From NCBI GenBank assembly GCA_030425825.1, contig JAUHZY010000001.1, positions 1,336,834 through 1,400,833 of the forward strand: 64,000 nucleotides of DNA, read 5' to 3'. Under the pieces are notes generated by a model. The model was given only the letters and a program-made list of their open reading frames with translations. It searched no databases and was not told the DNA's origin. A program made the position numbers and the translations under genes. Positions 25,689 through 37,200 of this stretch are shown piece by piece (the first letter of the stretch is position 1; each line of letters opens with the position of its first letter). Source of the stretch: Alphaproteobacteria bacterium (GTDB lineage Bacteria > Pseudomonadota > Alphaproteobacteria > JAUHZY01).

Positions 25689-27962
25689 ATGGATCAAGAG
25701 CATGCCAAGAAAGCCCTGAAATACCATCGCGAGCCTCGCCCTGGAAAACTTGAAGTTGTTGCAACAAAACCCCTTGAAACACAAAGAGACCTGTCACTTG
25801 CATATTCACCAGGTGTTGCAGAAGCATGCCGTGTCATTTGTGAAGACCCTGCTGAAGCAGCAAACGTCACCGCACGCGCCAACTTAATTGGCGTCATCAC
25901 GAATGGAACAGCAGTTTTGGGTCTTGGCGACATTGGGCCACTCGCATCAAAACCTGTCATGGAAGGAAAATCTGTTCTTTTCAAACAGTTTGCAAATATT
26001 GATGCCTTTGACATTGAAATCGATGAAAAAGATCCTGACAAATTTGTCGACATCGTCTCTGCGTTAGAGCCGACTTTTGGAGGAATCAATCTTGAAGATA
26101 TAAAGGCGCCAGAATGCTTTGAAATCGAGGAAAGACTTAAAAAGAAAATGAATATTCCTGTCTTTCATGATGATCAACATGGAACAGCAATTATTGTTGC
26201 AGCAGGTATTTTAAACGGCCTACGCCTTATAAAGAAAGATATTAAAAAAGTAAAACTTGTCGCCTCTGGTGCTGGAGCTGCTGCACTTTCATGTCTCGAC
26301 CTTTTGGTTGATATGGGAGTAAATCCAAAAAATATTTCTGTTTGTGACATTGATGGCCTTATCTACAAAGGACGTGAAAAAATTGGTGAAAGACAGAAGA
26401 AATATGCTCATAAAACTGACAAACGCACACTGGATGACGTCATCAGCAATGCGGATATTTTTCTTGGTCTTTCTGCCCCTGGTGTTTTAACGGGTGACAT
26501 GGTCAAGAAGATGGCTGCAAGACCGCTTATTTTTGCACTTGCCAATCCAACACCCGAGATTATGCCAGAAGAAGCAAAAAAAGCCAAACCAGATGCCATC
26601 ATAGCAACAGGCCGAACGGACTATCCGAATCAAATTAATAATGTTTTATGTTTTCCTTTTATTTTTCGTGGTGCCCTAGATGTTGGCGCAACTGAAATTA
26701 ATACAGAAATGAAAATCGCATGTGTAGAAGCAATCGCAGACCTTGCACATGCCGAGGCATCTGATGTCGTCTCTAAGGCTTACGATGGTAGTAGCTCGAC
26801 ATTCGGCGAAGAACACTTAATTCCAAAGCCATTTGACCCGCGCCTTATCTTAAAAATCTCACCAGCTGTTGCCAAGGCTGCAATGGACAGCGGTGTTGCA
26901 ACACGCCCCATTAAAGATTTTGAAGAATACCAACAAAAACTGACACACCTTGTTTACAGATCTGGCCTTTTAATGAAAAACATTTTTGAACAGGCTAAAA
27001 CAAAAGAAAAAGAAACCCGCATTGTTTATGCAGATGGCGAAGAATATCAGGTTCTGCAAGCCGTACAAGCTGTTATTGATGAGGGTATTGCCCGCCCTAT
27101 TTTGGTCGGTCGACCATATGTCATTGAACAACGGATTCAACGTTTGGGCCTACGCCTTCAAGCAGATAAAGATTTTGATATTGTTAACCCTGAATCCAGC
27201 CCACTTTATCGTGACTTCTGGGAGCTTTATGTTGACCTTGTCGGGCGTAAAGGGGTTTCTGTTGACATGGCAAGAACACGTGTTCGAACAAACAACACTG
27301 TTATTGCGGCCCTTATGCTTTACCGAAAAGAAGCAGATGCAATGCTATGCGGTGCAACAGGAACGTTTGAAGAGCATAAAAAACATATTGAAGAAATCAT
27401 TGGGCTGAAACCCGGTGTAAAAAATCTTTCCGCAATGAGTGTTGTGGTTATGCCGAAAGGCACTGTCTTTATTTCTGATACACATGTTTGCTCTAACCCA
27501 GATGCAGAGGCTATAAGCGATTCTGTATTCCTTGCTGCAGAAGAAGTGAGACATTTCGGGTTAACACCTAAAGTCGCACTGGTGTGTTACTCAAACTTCG
27601 GCAGCAAAGGGAATGCTTCTGCCATTAAAATGAGAGAAGCCATGAAAGTTATTGCGGATAAAAATCCTGACTTTGAAGTAGATGGAGAAATGCAAGCAGG
27701 CCTTGCTTTATCAGAAGAAATGAGGCATCGTGTTTTCCCAAAATCACTGCTAAAAGGCGCAGCAAACATTTTGGTCATGCCTAATATTGATGCTGCAAAT
27801 ACAAGCTTTAATTTACTACGTGAATTAGGTGGTGGGATAAGTGTTGGTCCCCTTTTATTGGGTACTGCTTTACCTGTGCAAATCCTAACACGCTCTTCAA
27901 CGGCCAGAGGGATTTTCAATATGAGTGCGCTTGCCGCAACAAACCCCTCTTTGCAGGAGTAA
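25689..27962 (+). CDS. maeB: NADP-dependent malic enzyme with phosphotransacetylase-like domain
   Basis: 757-residue MaeB-type enzyme converting malate to pyruvate and CO2 with NADP. The malic-enzyme half (residues about 1-430) shows LAYSPGVAEACR, the metal-binding HDDQHGTAIIVAAG, the Rossmann stretch VASGAGAAALSCLDLL and ALANPTPEIMPEEA. The C-terminal third (about 440-757) resembles phosphate acetyltransferase and is regulatory in known MaeB proteins. GAGGA precedes ATG 25689. mgtE follows three bases after the stop. Confidence 0.96.
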   Translation: MDQEHAKKALKYHREPRPGKLEVVATKPLETQRDLSLAYSPGVAEACRVICEDPAEAANVTARANLIGVITNGTAVLGLGDIGPLASKPVMEGKSVLFKQFANIDAFDIEIDEKDPDKFVDIVSALEPTFGGINLEDIKAPECFEIEERLKKKMNIPVFHDDQHGTAIIVAAGILNGLRLIKKDIKKVKLVASGAGAAALSCLDLLVDMGVNPKNISVCDIDGLIYKGREKIGERQKKYAHKTDKRTLDDVISNADIFLGLSAPGVLTGDMVKKMAARPLIFALANPTPEIMPEEAKKAKPDAIIATGRTDYPNQINNVLCFPFIFRGALDVGATEINTEMKIACVEAIADLAHAEASDVVSKAYDGSSSTFGEEHLIPKPFDPRLILKISPAVAKAAMDSGVATRPIKDFEEYQQKLTHLVYRSGLLMKNIFEQAKTKEKETRIVYADGEEYQVLQAVQAVIDEGIARPILVGRPYVIEQRIQRLGLRLQADKDFDIVNPESSPLYRDFWELYVDLVGRKGVSVDMARTRVRTNNTVIAALMLYRKEADAMLCGATGTFEEHKKHIEEIIGLKPGVKNLSAMSVVVMPKGTVFISDTHVCSNPDAEAISDSVFLAAEEVRHFGLTPKVALVCYSNFGSKGNASAIKMREAMKVIADKNPDFEVDGEMQAGLALSEEMRHRVFPKSLLKGAANILVMPNIDAANTSFNLLRELGGGISVGPLLLGTALPVQILTRSSTARGIFNMSALAATNPSLQE

Positions 27963-27965
27963 AAT

Positions 27966-29333
27966 GTGAAAGAGAATAACGAAGAACTTTCAAATATGTA
28001 CGGTATATCAGAGGACTTACTGCAGTCTATTCTGGATTCTATCGACATGCCAAGAAAGCTGAAACAACTTATCACACCACTCCACCCTTCTGATATTGCA
28101 ACGCTTGTTCAGCAGTCTAGCAGCACCGACAGAGAAAAAATCATTCACGTTCTAAAAAAAGATTTTAATCCTGAAATTCTTTCTCACCTTGATGAAGCCC
28201 TTCGAGAAGAAGTCTTCGAATCACTCGGAACAAAAAAAATTGCAGAAGCCATCACAGAGCTTGAAAGTGATGATGCTATTGATGTTCTTGAGGACTTAGA
28301 AGATGAAGAAAGAAGTCAAATTCTTGATTCAGTTTCTGCTCATGAGCGTTTTATCTTTGAACAAAGTTTAAGCTTCCCCGAGGAAAGTGCTGGACGCTTG
28401 ATGAAGCGTGAATTTGTTGCTGTTCCTGCACATTGGAAAGTATCAACTGTTCAAGGCTTTCTTGATAAAAACAAAAACCAACTTCCGCAACAGTTTCATG
28501 CTATTTTTATTGTTGATGAGAAATACAAGCCAATCGGGAAAATCTCTTTAAGCTCTTTCATTCAAGCACCAAAACAAAAAAAGATGCTGGATTTAATCGA
28601 AGGCGAAACACAGGTGATTCCTGTAAACATGAACCAAGAAGATGTCGCATATCTTTTCCGTCACTACAACCTGATCACCGCGCCTGTTGTAAATGAAGAT
28701 GACAGGTTACTAGGGGTTATTACTGTTGATGACATTGTTTATGTTATTAATGAAGAAGCCGAGAAAGACTTTATGGCCCTTGGTGGTGTACGTGAACGCG
28801 ATATTTATCGCGATGCCATCAATGCGACAAGAACGCGCTTTTACTGGCTTATTCTGAACCTTTTAACAGCGATTATTGCTTCTATGGTCATTTCTGCATT
28901 TGACCAAACCATTGAAAAAATGGTTGCACTTGCTGTACTTATGCCAATTGTTGCCTCAATGGGCGGAAATGCAGGCACCCAAACATTAACTGTTGTCATT
29001 CGTGCGCTAGCAACGAAAGAAATTTCATCGTCTAACCCATTTAGAATGATTTGGAAAGAGACACTCATTGGAACACTGAATGGTGCTATTTTTGCCTTCT
29101 TAACAGGCTCTATCGTTTGGTTATGGTTTGCAAGCTTTAAGCTAGGTCTTGTTGCTGCAGGTGCTATGGTTATTAATATGATCTGCGCAGGGCTTGCAGG
29201 AATTATTATTCCTCTTGGCTTGGACCGCATGAAGATTGACCCTGCAATCGCATCAAGCGTTTTTGTGACAACAATCACAGATGTTATTGGCTTCTGTACG
29301 TTCCTTGGGTTCGCTGCAATGTTTTTAATGTAA
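27966..29333 (+). CDS. mgtE: Magnesium transporter MgtE
   Basis: 455-residue magnesium channel of the MgtE family: a cytoplasmic N domain (about 1-130) of alpha-superhelix type, a CBS pair (about 140-260), and five membrane helices (about 285-455). The pore motif MPIVASMGGNAGTQTLTVV is intact. Start is GTG 27966 with GGAG seven bases before; the ATG two bases earlier is out of frame and closes at once (ATG TGA). The N-terminus EENNEELSNM is unusually acidic. Its stop codon abuts the stop of the convergent flhB. It is three bases after maeB and thus cotranscribed. Confidence 0.94.
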   Translation: MKENNEELSNMYGISEDLLQSILDSIDMPRKLKQLITPLHPSDIATLVQQSSSTDREKIIHVLKKDFNPEILSHLDEALREEVFESLGTKKIAEAITELESDDAIDVLEDLEDEERSQILDSVSAHERFIFEQSLSFPEESAGRLMKREFVAVPAHWKVSTVQGFLDKNKNQLPQQFHAIFIVDEKYKPIGKISLSSFIQAPKQKKMLDLIEGETQVIPVNMNQEDVAYLFRHYNLITAPVVNEDDRLLGVITVDDIVYVINEEAEKDFMALGGVRERDIYRDAINATRTRFYWLILNLLTAIIASMVISAFDQTIEKMVALAVLMPIVASMGGNAGTQTLTVVIRALATKEISSSNPFRMIWKETLIGTLNGAIFAFLTGSIVWLWFASFKLGLVAAGAMVINMICAGLAGIIIPLGLDRMKIDPAIASSVFVTTITDVIGFCTFLGFAAMFLM

Positions 29334-30404
29334 CTAGAAAAACTTCTTTTTAAGCTCGTAGATATAGCTGATAACCTCAGCGACCGCTTTATAGTATTGC
29401 TCTGGAATTTCTTCATCCACTTCAACACCATCGTAAAGAGCACGCGCTAGAGGTGGGTTCTCAACAATTGGAATGTCATGCTCCTCAGCAACCCCTCTAA
29501 TTCTTAAGGCCAAATGGTCTAGTCCTTTTGCAACAAGAACAGGGGCTTCCATATCCTCCATTTGATACTTCAAAGCAATGGCATAATGCGTCGGGTTTGT
29601 AATCACAACATCTGCCTGTGCAACATCTTGCATCATACGTTTTCTAAACTTCTCCATTCTCAATTGTCTTAGTTTGGCTTTAATTTGAGGGTCCCCATCT
29701 GACTCTTTTGCCTCGTCTTTGACTTCTTGTTTTGTCATTTTCATGCGTTGAATGTATGAGTATTTCTGATATGCAAGATCACCCCCTGCAATAATTGTTA
29801 AAAAAACAGAAACAATCAAAATAAAAGATTTAATTTGCTCATAAAGCTCAACCAAAAGCGTTTGTGACGTTGCACCGACCATCACATATATCTTGTCCAT
29901 TGATGCTGCAACGAGGAAATAAGCAATAATAGTAATAATAGCAAGCTTAGATAAGTTCTTTAAAAATTCGACAAGACTTCTCATAGAAAAAAGCCTTTTA
30001 ACCCCAGCAAGCGGAGAAATTTTCTCAAGCTTTGGTGTCACAGATTTAAGGCTTAGAATCCAACCATTTTGAACATATCCAGCAAGAACCGCAGCGATAT
30101 AAAGCAACACAAAAGGAATTGCGAGTGTTTTTAAAATCTGTAAAAGAATATCATTAAAGAGAACAATGAAGCTTTCAGAAGAAAGCAGCACATCATGAGG
30201 CTGCTCTATAAAGCGATAATAAGAAACCTTAAAACTGTTTGCCATTGAACCAAAGAGCGCGAAAACAATCACAGAGCCCATAAGCAGAATGAACCAAGTA
30301 TAAACCTCTTTGGATGTAGGAACATTTCCTTCTTCTCTCGCTTTGGCGAGACGTTTCTCGGTCGGGTCTTCGGTTTTCTGCGAGTCATCTTGATCATCAG
30401 CCAT
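29334..30404 (-). CDS. flhB: Flagellar export gate protein FlhB
   Basis: 356-residue component of the flagellar type III secretion gate. N-terminal signature KTEDPTEKRLAKAREEG (10-26), four membrane helices between about 35 and 215, and the cytoplasmic domain with the autocleavage motif N270-P271-T272-H273, which switches export from hook to filament. Normal length. It lies 15 bases downstream of fliR in the same direction. No other structural flagellar genes are in the window on this strand. Confidence 0.97.
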   Translation of the reverse strand: MADDQDDSQKTEDPTEKRLAKAREEGNVPTSKEVYTWFILLMGSVIVFALFGSMANSFKVSYYRFIEQPHDVLLSSESFIVLFNDILLQILKTLAIPFVLLYIAAVLAGYVQNGWILSLKSVTPKLEKISPLAGVKRLFSMRSLVEFLKNLSKLAIITIIAYFLVAASMDKIYVMVGATSQTLLVELYEQIKSFILIVSVFLTIIAGGDLAYQKYSYIQRMKMTKQEVKDEAKESDGDPQIKAKLRQLRMEKFRKRMMQDVAQADVVITNPTHYAIALKYQMEDMEAPVLVAKGLDHLALRIRGVAEEHDIPIVENPPLARALYDGVEVDEEIPEQYYKAVAEVISYIYELKKKFF

Positions 30405-30419
30405 TACCGAAGCACCTTA

Positions 30420-31178
30420 CTAACCTATAAACAAAAAAATGTTTTCTTTTAAAACAGAAAAAAACCACGACATCATCGCTGTCATCGTCATCATCATGAC
30501 AACAATACCAACAACTACCTGAATAGGTAAAGAGACGAAGAAAATATTAATGCTGGGAACAAGTTTGGCAATCATCCCCATTGAAAGATGAATAACAAAA
30601 GAAATCAAAATGACAGGTGCACTTAACTGAAAACCAAGTTCAAATGATTTAGAAACCGAATGTGTAACGACTTCCGAGAAATTGCCCATTGGAGGCATAT
30701 TCCCTGGTGGGAACAATTCATAGCTTCCAATAATGGCTGCAAGAATATTGTGATGGGTATCTGTTACAAACATAATGAAGATCCCTGCAGCAGATAGTAA
30801 TGCGCCGTAAACAGCCCCTTGCTGTGCCAGACCTGGGTTAAAGATCTGTGCGGCCGCAAGGCCTGTTTGGTTACTGATTAAAACACCTGCTATTTGAAGG
30901 CTCTCGAAAATAAGCTTGATAACAATTGCAATGAAAAGCCCAATAAAAACCTCGATGAAGATAAGAAAAACAAGCAGCTCTAAAGAGTCAGGAGTCGGTG
31001 GGAACTTTGGTTTTAGAACAGGCAAGACAACCAGTGAAATTGCAAATGCAAGCAAAAGTCTTGATTTGCTCATCACATGACGCTCAGAGAAACCAGGCAT
31101 CATTGACAGTGCAACACCAATTCTCATAAAAATAAGAAAAAAATGAAAAAACTCATTGGTGATAAAGTTTTGCAGCAT
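30420..31178 (-). CDS. fliR: Flagellar biosynthesis protein FliR
   Basis: Core inner-membrane channel subunit of the flagellar export gate (252 aa) with six hydrophobic helices. Family residues include MRIGVALSMMPGF near residues 18-30, GLFIAIVIKLIFESLQ, and ISNQTGLAAAQIFNPG in the middle. It begins directly at the stop of trpS, with no gap, and flhB follows after 15 bases; the pair matches the usual fliR-flhB order. Confidence 0.95.
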   Translation of the reverse strand: MLQNFITNEFFHFFLIFMRIGVALSMMPGFSERHVMSKSRLLLAFAISLVVLPVLKPKFPPTPDSLELLVFLIFIEVFIGLFIAIVIKLIFESLQIAGVLISNQTGLAAAQIFNPGLAQQGAVYGALLSAAGIFIMFVTDTHHNILAAIIGSYELFPPGNMPPMGNFSEVVTHSVSKSFELGFQLSAPVILISFVIHLSMGMIAKLVPSINIFFVSLPIQVVVGIVVMMMTMTAMMSWFFSVLKENIFLFIG

Positions 31179-32180
31179 TTAGACCTGTAACAATCCCATA
31201 ATATCACGCACATCATGCATGTTTTTCATTGCAATATCAGCAGCTTTTTCTGCACCTGTTTTTAAAATATTATCAAGCTCTACCTGGTCTTTCATAAACT
31301 CTTTCATTTTTTCACGAACAGGAGAAAGGCTTTCGATTATCCTATCAGATAAAACAGGCTTGAATTCAGAAAATGGCTTACCGCCAAACTCTGTACAAAT
31401 TTGGGACAACTCTTTGCCTTCTAATGCGGCATATATTGTCATAAGGTTTTTCGCCTCAGGGCGCCCTTCAAAGCCTGACAACTCTGATGGTAATGACTCA
31501 GGGTCTGTTTTTGCCTTTTTGATTTTCAGAGCAATCACATCATCTTCGTCTGTTAAATTAATACGTGAATAATCTGACGGATCTGACTTACTCATCTTAT
31601 TTGTTCCATCGCGCAAACTCATAACACGCGTTGCGTCACCCAGTATTTGAGGCTCTGGCAATGGAAAGAACTCTTTTTCATAACGTGCATTAAAAGCACC
31701 AGCAATATCACGCGCAAGCTCAACATGCTGCTTTTGATCATCGCCAACAGGAACATGGGTTGCTTTATAAAGTAAAATATCCGCAGCCATTAATGTCGGA
31801 TACCCGTAAAGCCCTAACGAAGCTTGGTCTTTTTTCTTTCCTGCCTTGTCTTTAAATTGTGTCATACGGTTTAACCAACCAAGCGGCGTTAAACACCCCA
31901 ACAACCAAGAAAGTTCACTGTGACCAGCAACAGCACTTTGATGGAAAACAATAGAATTTGTATAGTCAATACCACATGCAAAATAAGCAGCGGCTGTTTC
32001 GCGCGTTTGTTTGCGTAGCTTTTCTGGATCTTGAGGAACAGTCAATGCGTGTAAATCAACAACACAATAAAGACTGCTTTCATGACCTTCTTTCAGGCCA
32101 ACCCAGTTTTTTATCGCGCCTAAGTAATTACCTAATGTGAGATTACTCGTTGGCTGAATACCTGAAAAAACGCGTGACAT
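31179..32180 (-). CDS. trpS: Tryptophanyl-tRNA synthetase
   Basis: Class I aminoacyl-tRNA synthetase (333 aa) charging tRNA-Trp. N-terminal SGIQPTSNLTLGNYLGAI contains the HIGH-like TLGN site, and NKMSKSDPSD carries KMSKS. The segment GLYGYPTLMAADILLYKA with the tryptophan-binding DDQKQHVELARD is intact. It abuts murJ upstream and fliR downstream with no spacing, so these unrelated genes share an operon. Confidence 0.96.
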   Translation of the reverse strand: MSRVFSGIQPTSNLTLGNYLGAIKNWVGLKEGHESSLYCVVDLHALTVPQDPEKLRKQTRETAAAYFACGIDYTNSIVFHQSAVAGHSELSWLLGCLTPLGWLNRMTQFKDKAGKKKDQASLGLYGYPTLMAADILLYKATHVPVGDDQKQHVELARDIAGAFNARYEKEFFPLPEPQILGDATRVMSLRDGTNKMSKSDPSDYSRINLTDEDDVIALKIKKAKTDPESLPSELSGFEGRPEAKNLMTIYAALEGKELSQICTEFGGKPFSEFKPVLSDRIIESLSPVREKMKEFMKDQVELDNILKTGAEKAADIAMKNMHDVRDIMGLLQV

Positions 32181-33722
32181 CTATGAACCCTTTTTCTTTA
32201 CAAAAACAGATTTTAATTCCGAAATATTTAATGCTCCAGTGATATAGCTTGTTGTGAAAAAAATCAATGCGCCCAAACTAATTTGCGCCAAAAGAAGAGC
32301 GACCTTTATTTCACCTAAAGGAAAATCAAGGCCCTTCAAAAAGACAAGAGACGCCGCCATCACACAACTAGAAAAAAGAATTTTTAAGAGATTTTTCAAA
32401 AGCCTATTATCAGGCTTGAAATGGCCTCTTCTGACTAAAATAACAAGCAATAAAGATGCGTTTACCCATGCGGCAATCGCCGTTGCAAGAGCAAGCCCAA
32501 CATGTGCAAAATACTGCATCAAAATAAGGTTAAGAGCCAGATTAACGATTAATGCCACTGCACCTGTTTTGACAGGTGTTAGCGTGTCTTCATGTGCATA
32601 AAACGCTGGGCTCAAGACCTTGATGAGGATATAAGCAGGCAAGCCAACAGCATAGGCACTTAAAGCTTGTGAAGACATAAGGCTCTCAAAAGCACCAAAA
32701 GCACCACGTTCAAACAATGCCGTCATAATAATGAAAGATAAAACACCCAGACCAATCGCTGCGGGTAAAGATATGAGAAGAGCATATTCAAGCGACCTAT
32801 TCATCGTATTATTGGCACGCTTTAAATCGCCTGAGCGAAATTGACGTGTTAATAACGGCAACATCGCTGTTGCGAAAGCAATCCCGATAACACCCAGCGG
32901 CAATTGGTTTAAGCGATCTGCATAATAAAGATAAGAAATAGAACCGGTCGGCAGCAATGATGCCAACAACACATCAACAAGAATATTGATTTGTGTCACA
33001 CCTGCACCAACCAATCCTGGCACCATTATTTTTAGTAAATGTTTCGTTTGTTGATTGAACCTTGGGCGTACAATTTTCAAATTTGCCTTGGCACGAAAAA
33101 GCCCCAGAACCATCCAAAGAAACTGGCAGACACCTGCTATCAAAACCCCATAAGCAAGAGCAAACCCAGCATTTGGAAAAAACCTTGTCAAAAAAACAAG
33201 AGAAAGAATAAAGCAAATATTGAGAATAATAGGTGCTGCGGCAAACTCTGAAAACCTGTCGAGAGAATTTAAAATCCCCCCCATTAAGGCCACAATCACA
33301 ATAAAAAACAAATATGGCATTGTAATATGCGCAAACTCAACGGCAAGAGATGCCAACTCTGGTACATCACGAAATCCGGGTGCAAGAACAGAAATAACCG
33401 TCGGCATAAAAAGCTCGAAAACGACAATCAATAAAATAAGAATAACCAGCATCCACGAGAAAATATTAGAAGAAAAGGCCAAAGCTTCTTCTTTTGATTG
33501 CTTAGTCAGAATTGTTGAGAATTTAGGAACAAAAGCAGCACTAAAAGCCCCCTCACCAATAAAGCGGCGAAAAAAATTCGGCAGCTTAAACGCGACAAAA
33601 AAGGCATCAGCAACGGGTCCGGCACCAAGATAATAAGCAGTTAAAAGTTCACGTATAAAACCAAAAACACGACTAGCAAGCGTAAGGGATCCAACAGAAA
33701 GGACTGATTTTGCAAATGACAC
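32181..33722 (-). CDS. murJ: Lipid II flippase MurJ (MviN)
   Basis: 513-residue MOP-superfamily flippase that moves lipid II across the inner membrane for peptidoglycan synthesis. About 14 hydrophobic segments; N-terminal SVGSLTLASRVFGFIRELL, GEGAFSAAFVP and LYYADRLNQLPLGVIG are family hallmarks, with arginines in the central cavity conserved. The start is GTG 33722, three bases after the greA stop. Confidence 0.95.
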   Translation of the reverse strand: MSFAKSVLSVGSLTLASRVFGFIRELLTAYYLGAGPVADAFFVAFKLPNFFRRFIGEGAFSAAFVPKFSTILTKQSKEEALAFSSNIFSWMLVILILLIVVFELFMPTVISVLAPGFRDVPELASLAVEFAHITMPYLFFIVIVALMGGILNSLDRFSEFAAAPIILNICFILSLVFLTRFFPNAGFALAYGVLIAGVCQFLWMVLGLFRAKANLKIVRPRFNQQTKHLLKIMVPGLVGAGVTQINILVDVLLASLLPTGSISYLYYADRLNQLPLGVIGIAFATAMLPLLTRQFRSGDLKRANNTMNRSLEYALLISLPAAIGLGVLSFIIMTALFERGAFGAFESLMSSQALSAYAVGLPAYILIKVLSPAFYAHEDTLTPVKTGAVALIVNLALNLILMQYFAHVGLALATAIAAWVNASLLLVILVRRGHFKPDNRLLKNLLKILFSSCVMAASLVFLKGLDFPLGEIKVALLLAQISLGALIFFTTSYITGALNISELKSVFVKKKGS

Positions 33723-33725
33723 GGC

Positions 33726-34205
33726 TTACTCAAACTTAACACTAAGAATTTCATAGGTCTGAACACCTTTTGGCGCTTGGACATCAACGCTGTCACCAAC
33801 AGCCTTTCCGATCAATGCGCGTGAGATTGGAGATGTAAAAGACATTAATCCCTCTTTTACATTTGCCTCATCTTCACCAACAATCTTAAATGTTTTTTCT
33901 TCTTCTGTATCTTCATCAACAACAGTCACCGTTGAAGCAAAGACGACTTTGTCCCCTGATAAGCTTTTTGGATCAATAACTTGTGCACGTCCGATTTTGG
34001 CATCAAGCTCAAGAATGCGTCCCTCAATAAAGCTCTGACGCTCGCGTGCAGCATGATACTCAGCATTCTCTTTCAAGTCACCATGATCACGCGCCACAGC
34101 AATGGCATCAATCACTTCGGGACGTTGATTTTTCTTGAGGTCTTCTAATTCTTCTACAAGCCTCTTATGCCCAGTTACAGTCATCGGGTATCGTTCATTG
34201 GACAT
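33726..34205 (-). CDS. greA: Transcription elongation factor GreA
   Basis: 159-residue GreA, which rescues backtracked RNA polymerase by stimulating transcript cleavage. N-terminal antiparallel coiled coil (about 1-75) with the acidic tip DHGDLKENAEYH that reaches the active site, then the FKBP-like C-terminal domain with SPISRALIGKAVGDSV. It precedes murJ and trpS; carB lies upstream by 35 bases. Confidence 0.96.
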   Translation of the reverse strand: MSNERYPMTVTGHKRLVEELEDLKKNQRPEVIDAIAVARDHGDLKENAEYHAARERQSFIEGRILELDAKIGRAQVIDPKSLSGDKVVFASTVTVVDEDTEEEKTFKIVGEDEANVKEGLMSFTSPISRALIGKAVGDSVDVQAPKGVQTYEILSVKFE

Positions 34206-34240
34206 ATCAGACTCCTCTATAAGGTATTGTTTTTTAATGT

Positions 34241-37200
34241 TTATGAATTATATGCTTGTAAAGAACAAACGTCCAGATCTTCCTTCAATTCTTGCGAAAG
34301 AACGCGGGTCACAGCTTTGGCACCTGCAAGCGTTGTATAATAAGGAATTCTGTTAATAAGAGCTGTCCGACGCAAACTAAAGCTATCACGAATAGCCTGC
34401 TCACCAGCGGTCGTGTTAAACATAAGATTAATTTTCTTATCTTGCATAGCATCAACAATATGAGGAGATCCTTCACTGACTTTATTAATAGCAGTCACTG
34501 GAATATTTTGCTCCTCAAGAAATTTAGCTGTTCCTTTTGTCGCAATGACTTCATAGCCAGCGGACGAAAGCTGTGCGGCAAGGTCAGCAAATGCTTGTTT
34601 GTCTTCATCTTTAACAGACAAGAAGACAGCACCCTCATGAGGCAAACGCAGTCCAGCTGCCATTTGTGACTTTGCAAAAGCACGTGTGAAATCTCGGTCA
34701 ATTCCCATAACCTCGCCTGTTGATTTCATTTCTGGACCCAAAATAACATCAACACCAGGAAAACGATCGAAGGGGAATACAGCTTCTTTGACGGAGACAT
34801 GCTGAGGCCTTGCGCAAGAGTCATCTGGCCACTCAATATTTTGTCCTGCCATAATTTTCGCCGCAAGACCTGCTAAAGGCACGTTTGTTGCCTTTGCAAC
34901 AAATGGTACTGTACGACTGGCTCTTGGGTTGACCTCTAGAACATAGACGCTGTCATCTTTGACTGCAAACTGAACATTCATCAATCCAATCACACCAAGC
35001 TCTAATGCCATTGCCTCAGTTTGACGGCTAATTTCTGCAACAATTTCTTCTGGCAGGTTTTGTGTTGGCAAGGAACATGCAGAGTCACCTGAATGAATAC
35101 CAGCTTCTTCAATATGTTCCATAATACCTGCAACATAGACCTTCTTACCATCACAAAGCGCGTCCACATCAACCTCAACAGCATCTTTTAAGAACGAGTC
35201 TATTAACACAGGATTCTTTCCCGAGACCTCAACAGCCGTCGTCATGTAATGACGGAGACTTTTTTCGTCATGAACAATTTCCATGCCACGACCACCCAAC
35301 ACATAAGACGGACGAACGACAACAGGATAACCAATGTCATTAACAATCTTAATGGCCTCTTCAGTGGAAGTCGCTGTACCATTATCCGGCTGCGTCAAAC
35401 CAAGCTTATGAAGAAGTTTTTGGAATCTATCGCGATCTTCTGCCAAGTCAATTGCATCTGGACTTGTTCCAAGAATCGGCACACCTGCAGCTTCAAGTTC
35501 ATAAGCTAAACGCAAAGGTGTTTGACCACCAAACTGAACAAAGACACCTAAAAAATCGCCTTTTTGTTTTTCTACACGGATTATCTCTAAAACATCTTCT
35601 GCTGTTAGTGGCTCAAAATAAAGCCTGTCAGCTGTGTCATAATCTGTTGAAACTGTTTCAGGGTTACAATTAACCATGATTGCCTCAATACCAACCTGCT
35701 GAAGAGCATACACAGCATGTACACAACAATAGTCAAACTCAATACCCTGACCAATTCTGTTAGGACCGCCACCTAAAATAATCACTTTCTTGCGATCATT
35801 GACTTCGGCTTCGCACTCAGGATTTTCATCCAACTCGTATGCGGAATAAAGATAAGGCGTCTGTGATTCAAACTCTGCCGCACATGTATCAATTCTCTTG
35901 TAAACAGGGTGTGCGTTCAAGCCAGTACGCTTGGCATAGACGTCTTCAAAAGAAATGCCTGCAAGCTCGGCTAAGCGCTGATCCGAGAAGCCTTTAGACT
36001 TAAGGGATAAAAATGCGTCTCTACCATCTGGCAAACCTTGTTTCTTGATCTCTTCTTCGATTTCGATAAGCTCTTGAATTTGTGCCAAAAACCATGGCTC
36101 AAACCCTGTTAGATCTTTTATTTCATCTAACCCTAGTCCCACACGAAATGCCTGAGCAATAAAAAGTATTCTTTCATGCGATTGTGTTTGCAGAAGATCT
36201 CTTAGATCTTCAACTGAAACATCCACATCATTCAGGCCAGTCAAACCAATTTCCATTGAACGCAATACTTTTTGCAAAGACTCTTGGAAACATCTGCCAA
36301 TTGACATTGCTTCTCCAACTGACTTCATAGCTGTTGTTAAAGTAGGGTCAGCGCCTTTAAATTTCTCAAAAGTAAAGCGCGGCATTTTCGTGACAACATA
36401 GTCTATCGTTGGCTCAAAAGAAGCAGGCGTTTGACCGCCTGTAATATCATTACCAAGCTCATCTAGTGTATACCCAACAGCAAGTTTTGCCGCAATCTTA
36501 GCAATTGGAAAGCCTGTCGCTTTTGATGCCAATGCAGATGATCTTGAAACACGTGGATTCATTTCAATAACAATCATTCGTCCATCTTTTGGATTGACAC
36601 AAAACTGAACATTCGACCCACCTGTTTCAACGCCAATCTCACGCAAAATTGCAATCGAAGCACTGCGCATTAATTGATATTCTTTATCGGTGAGGGTCAA
36701 AGCAGGAGCGACAGTAATACTATCACCTGTGTGAATTCCCATAGGATCAACATTTTCAATTGAACAGATAATGATGGCGTTATCAGCTTTATCCCTGACA
36801 ACCTCCATTTCATATTCTTTCCAGCCAACCAAAGACTCTTCCACAAGAATTGATGTGACAGGAGATGCGTCTAGCCCTGACTTCGCAATACGCTCAAACT
36901 CTTGGAGTGTGCTTGCAAAACCACCGCCTGTACCACCCATGGTGAAACTTGGGCGAATAATAACAGGGAGACCTATTTCTTCCATGGCGCGACGCGCCTC
37001 TTCCATAGAGCAAACCAAATGACTTTTTGCAGACTCAAGACCAATTTTATCCATGGCTTCACGGAACAGCTTACGATCTTCTGCTTTTTCAATTGCCTCT
37101 TCTGTTGCGCCAATAACCTCGATACCAAGACGGTCAACAACCCCGGATCGAACAAGCTCCAACGTTGTGTTCAAGGCCGTCTGGCCACCCATTGTTGGGA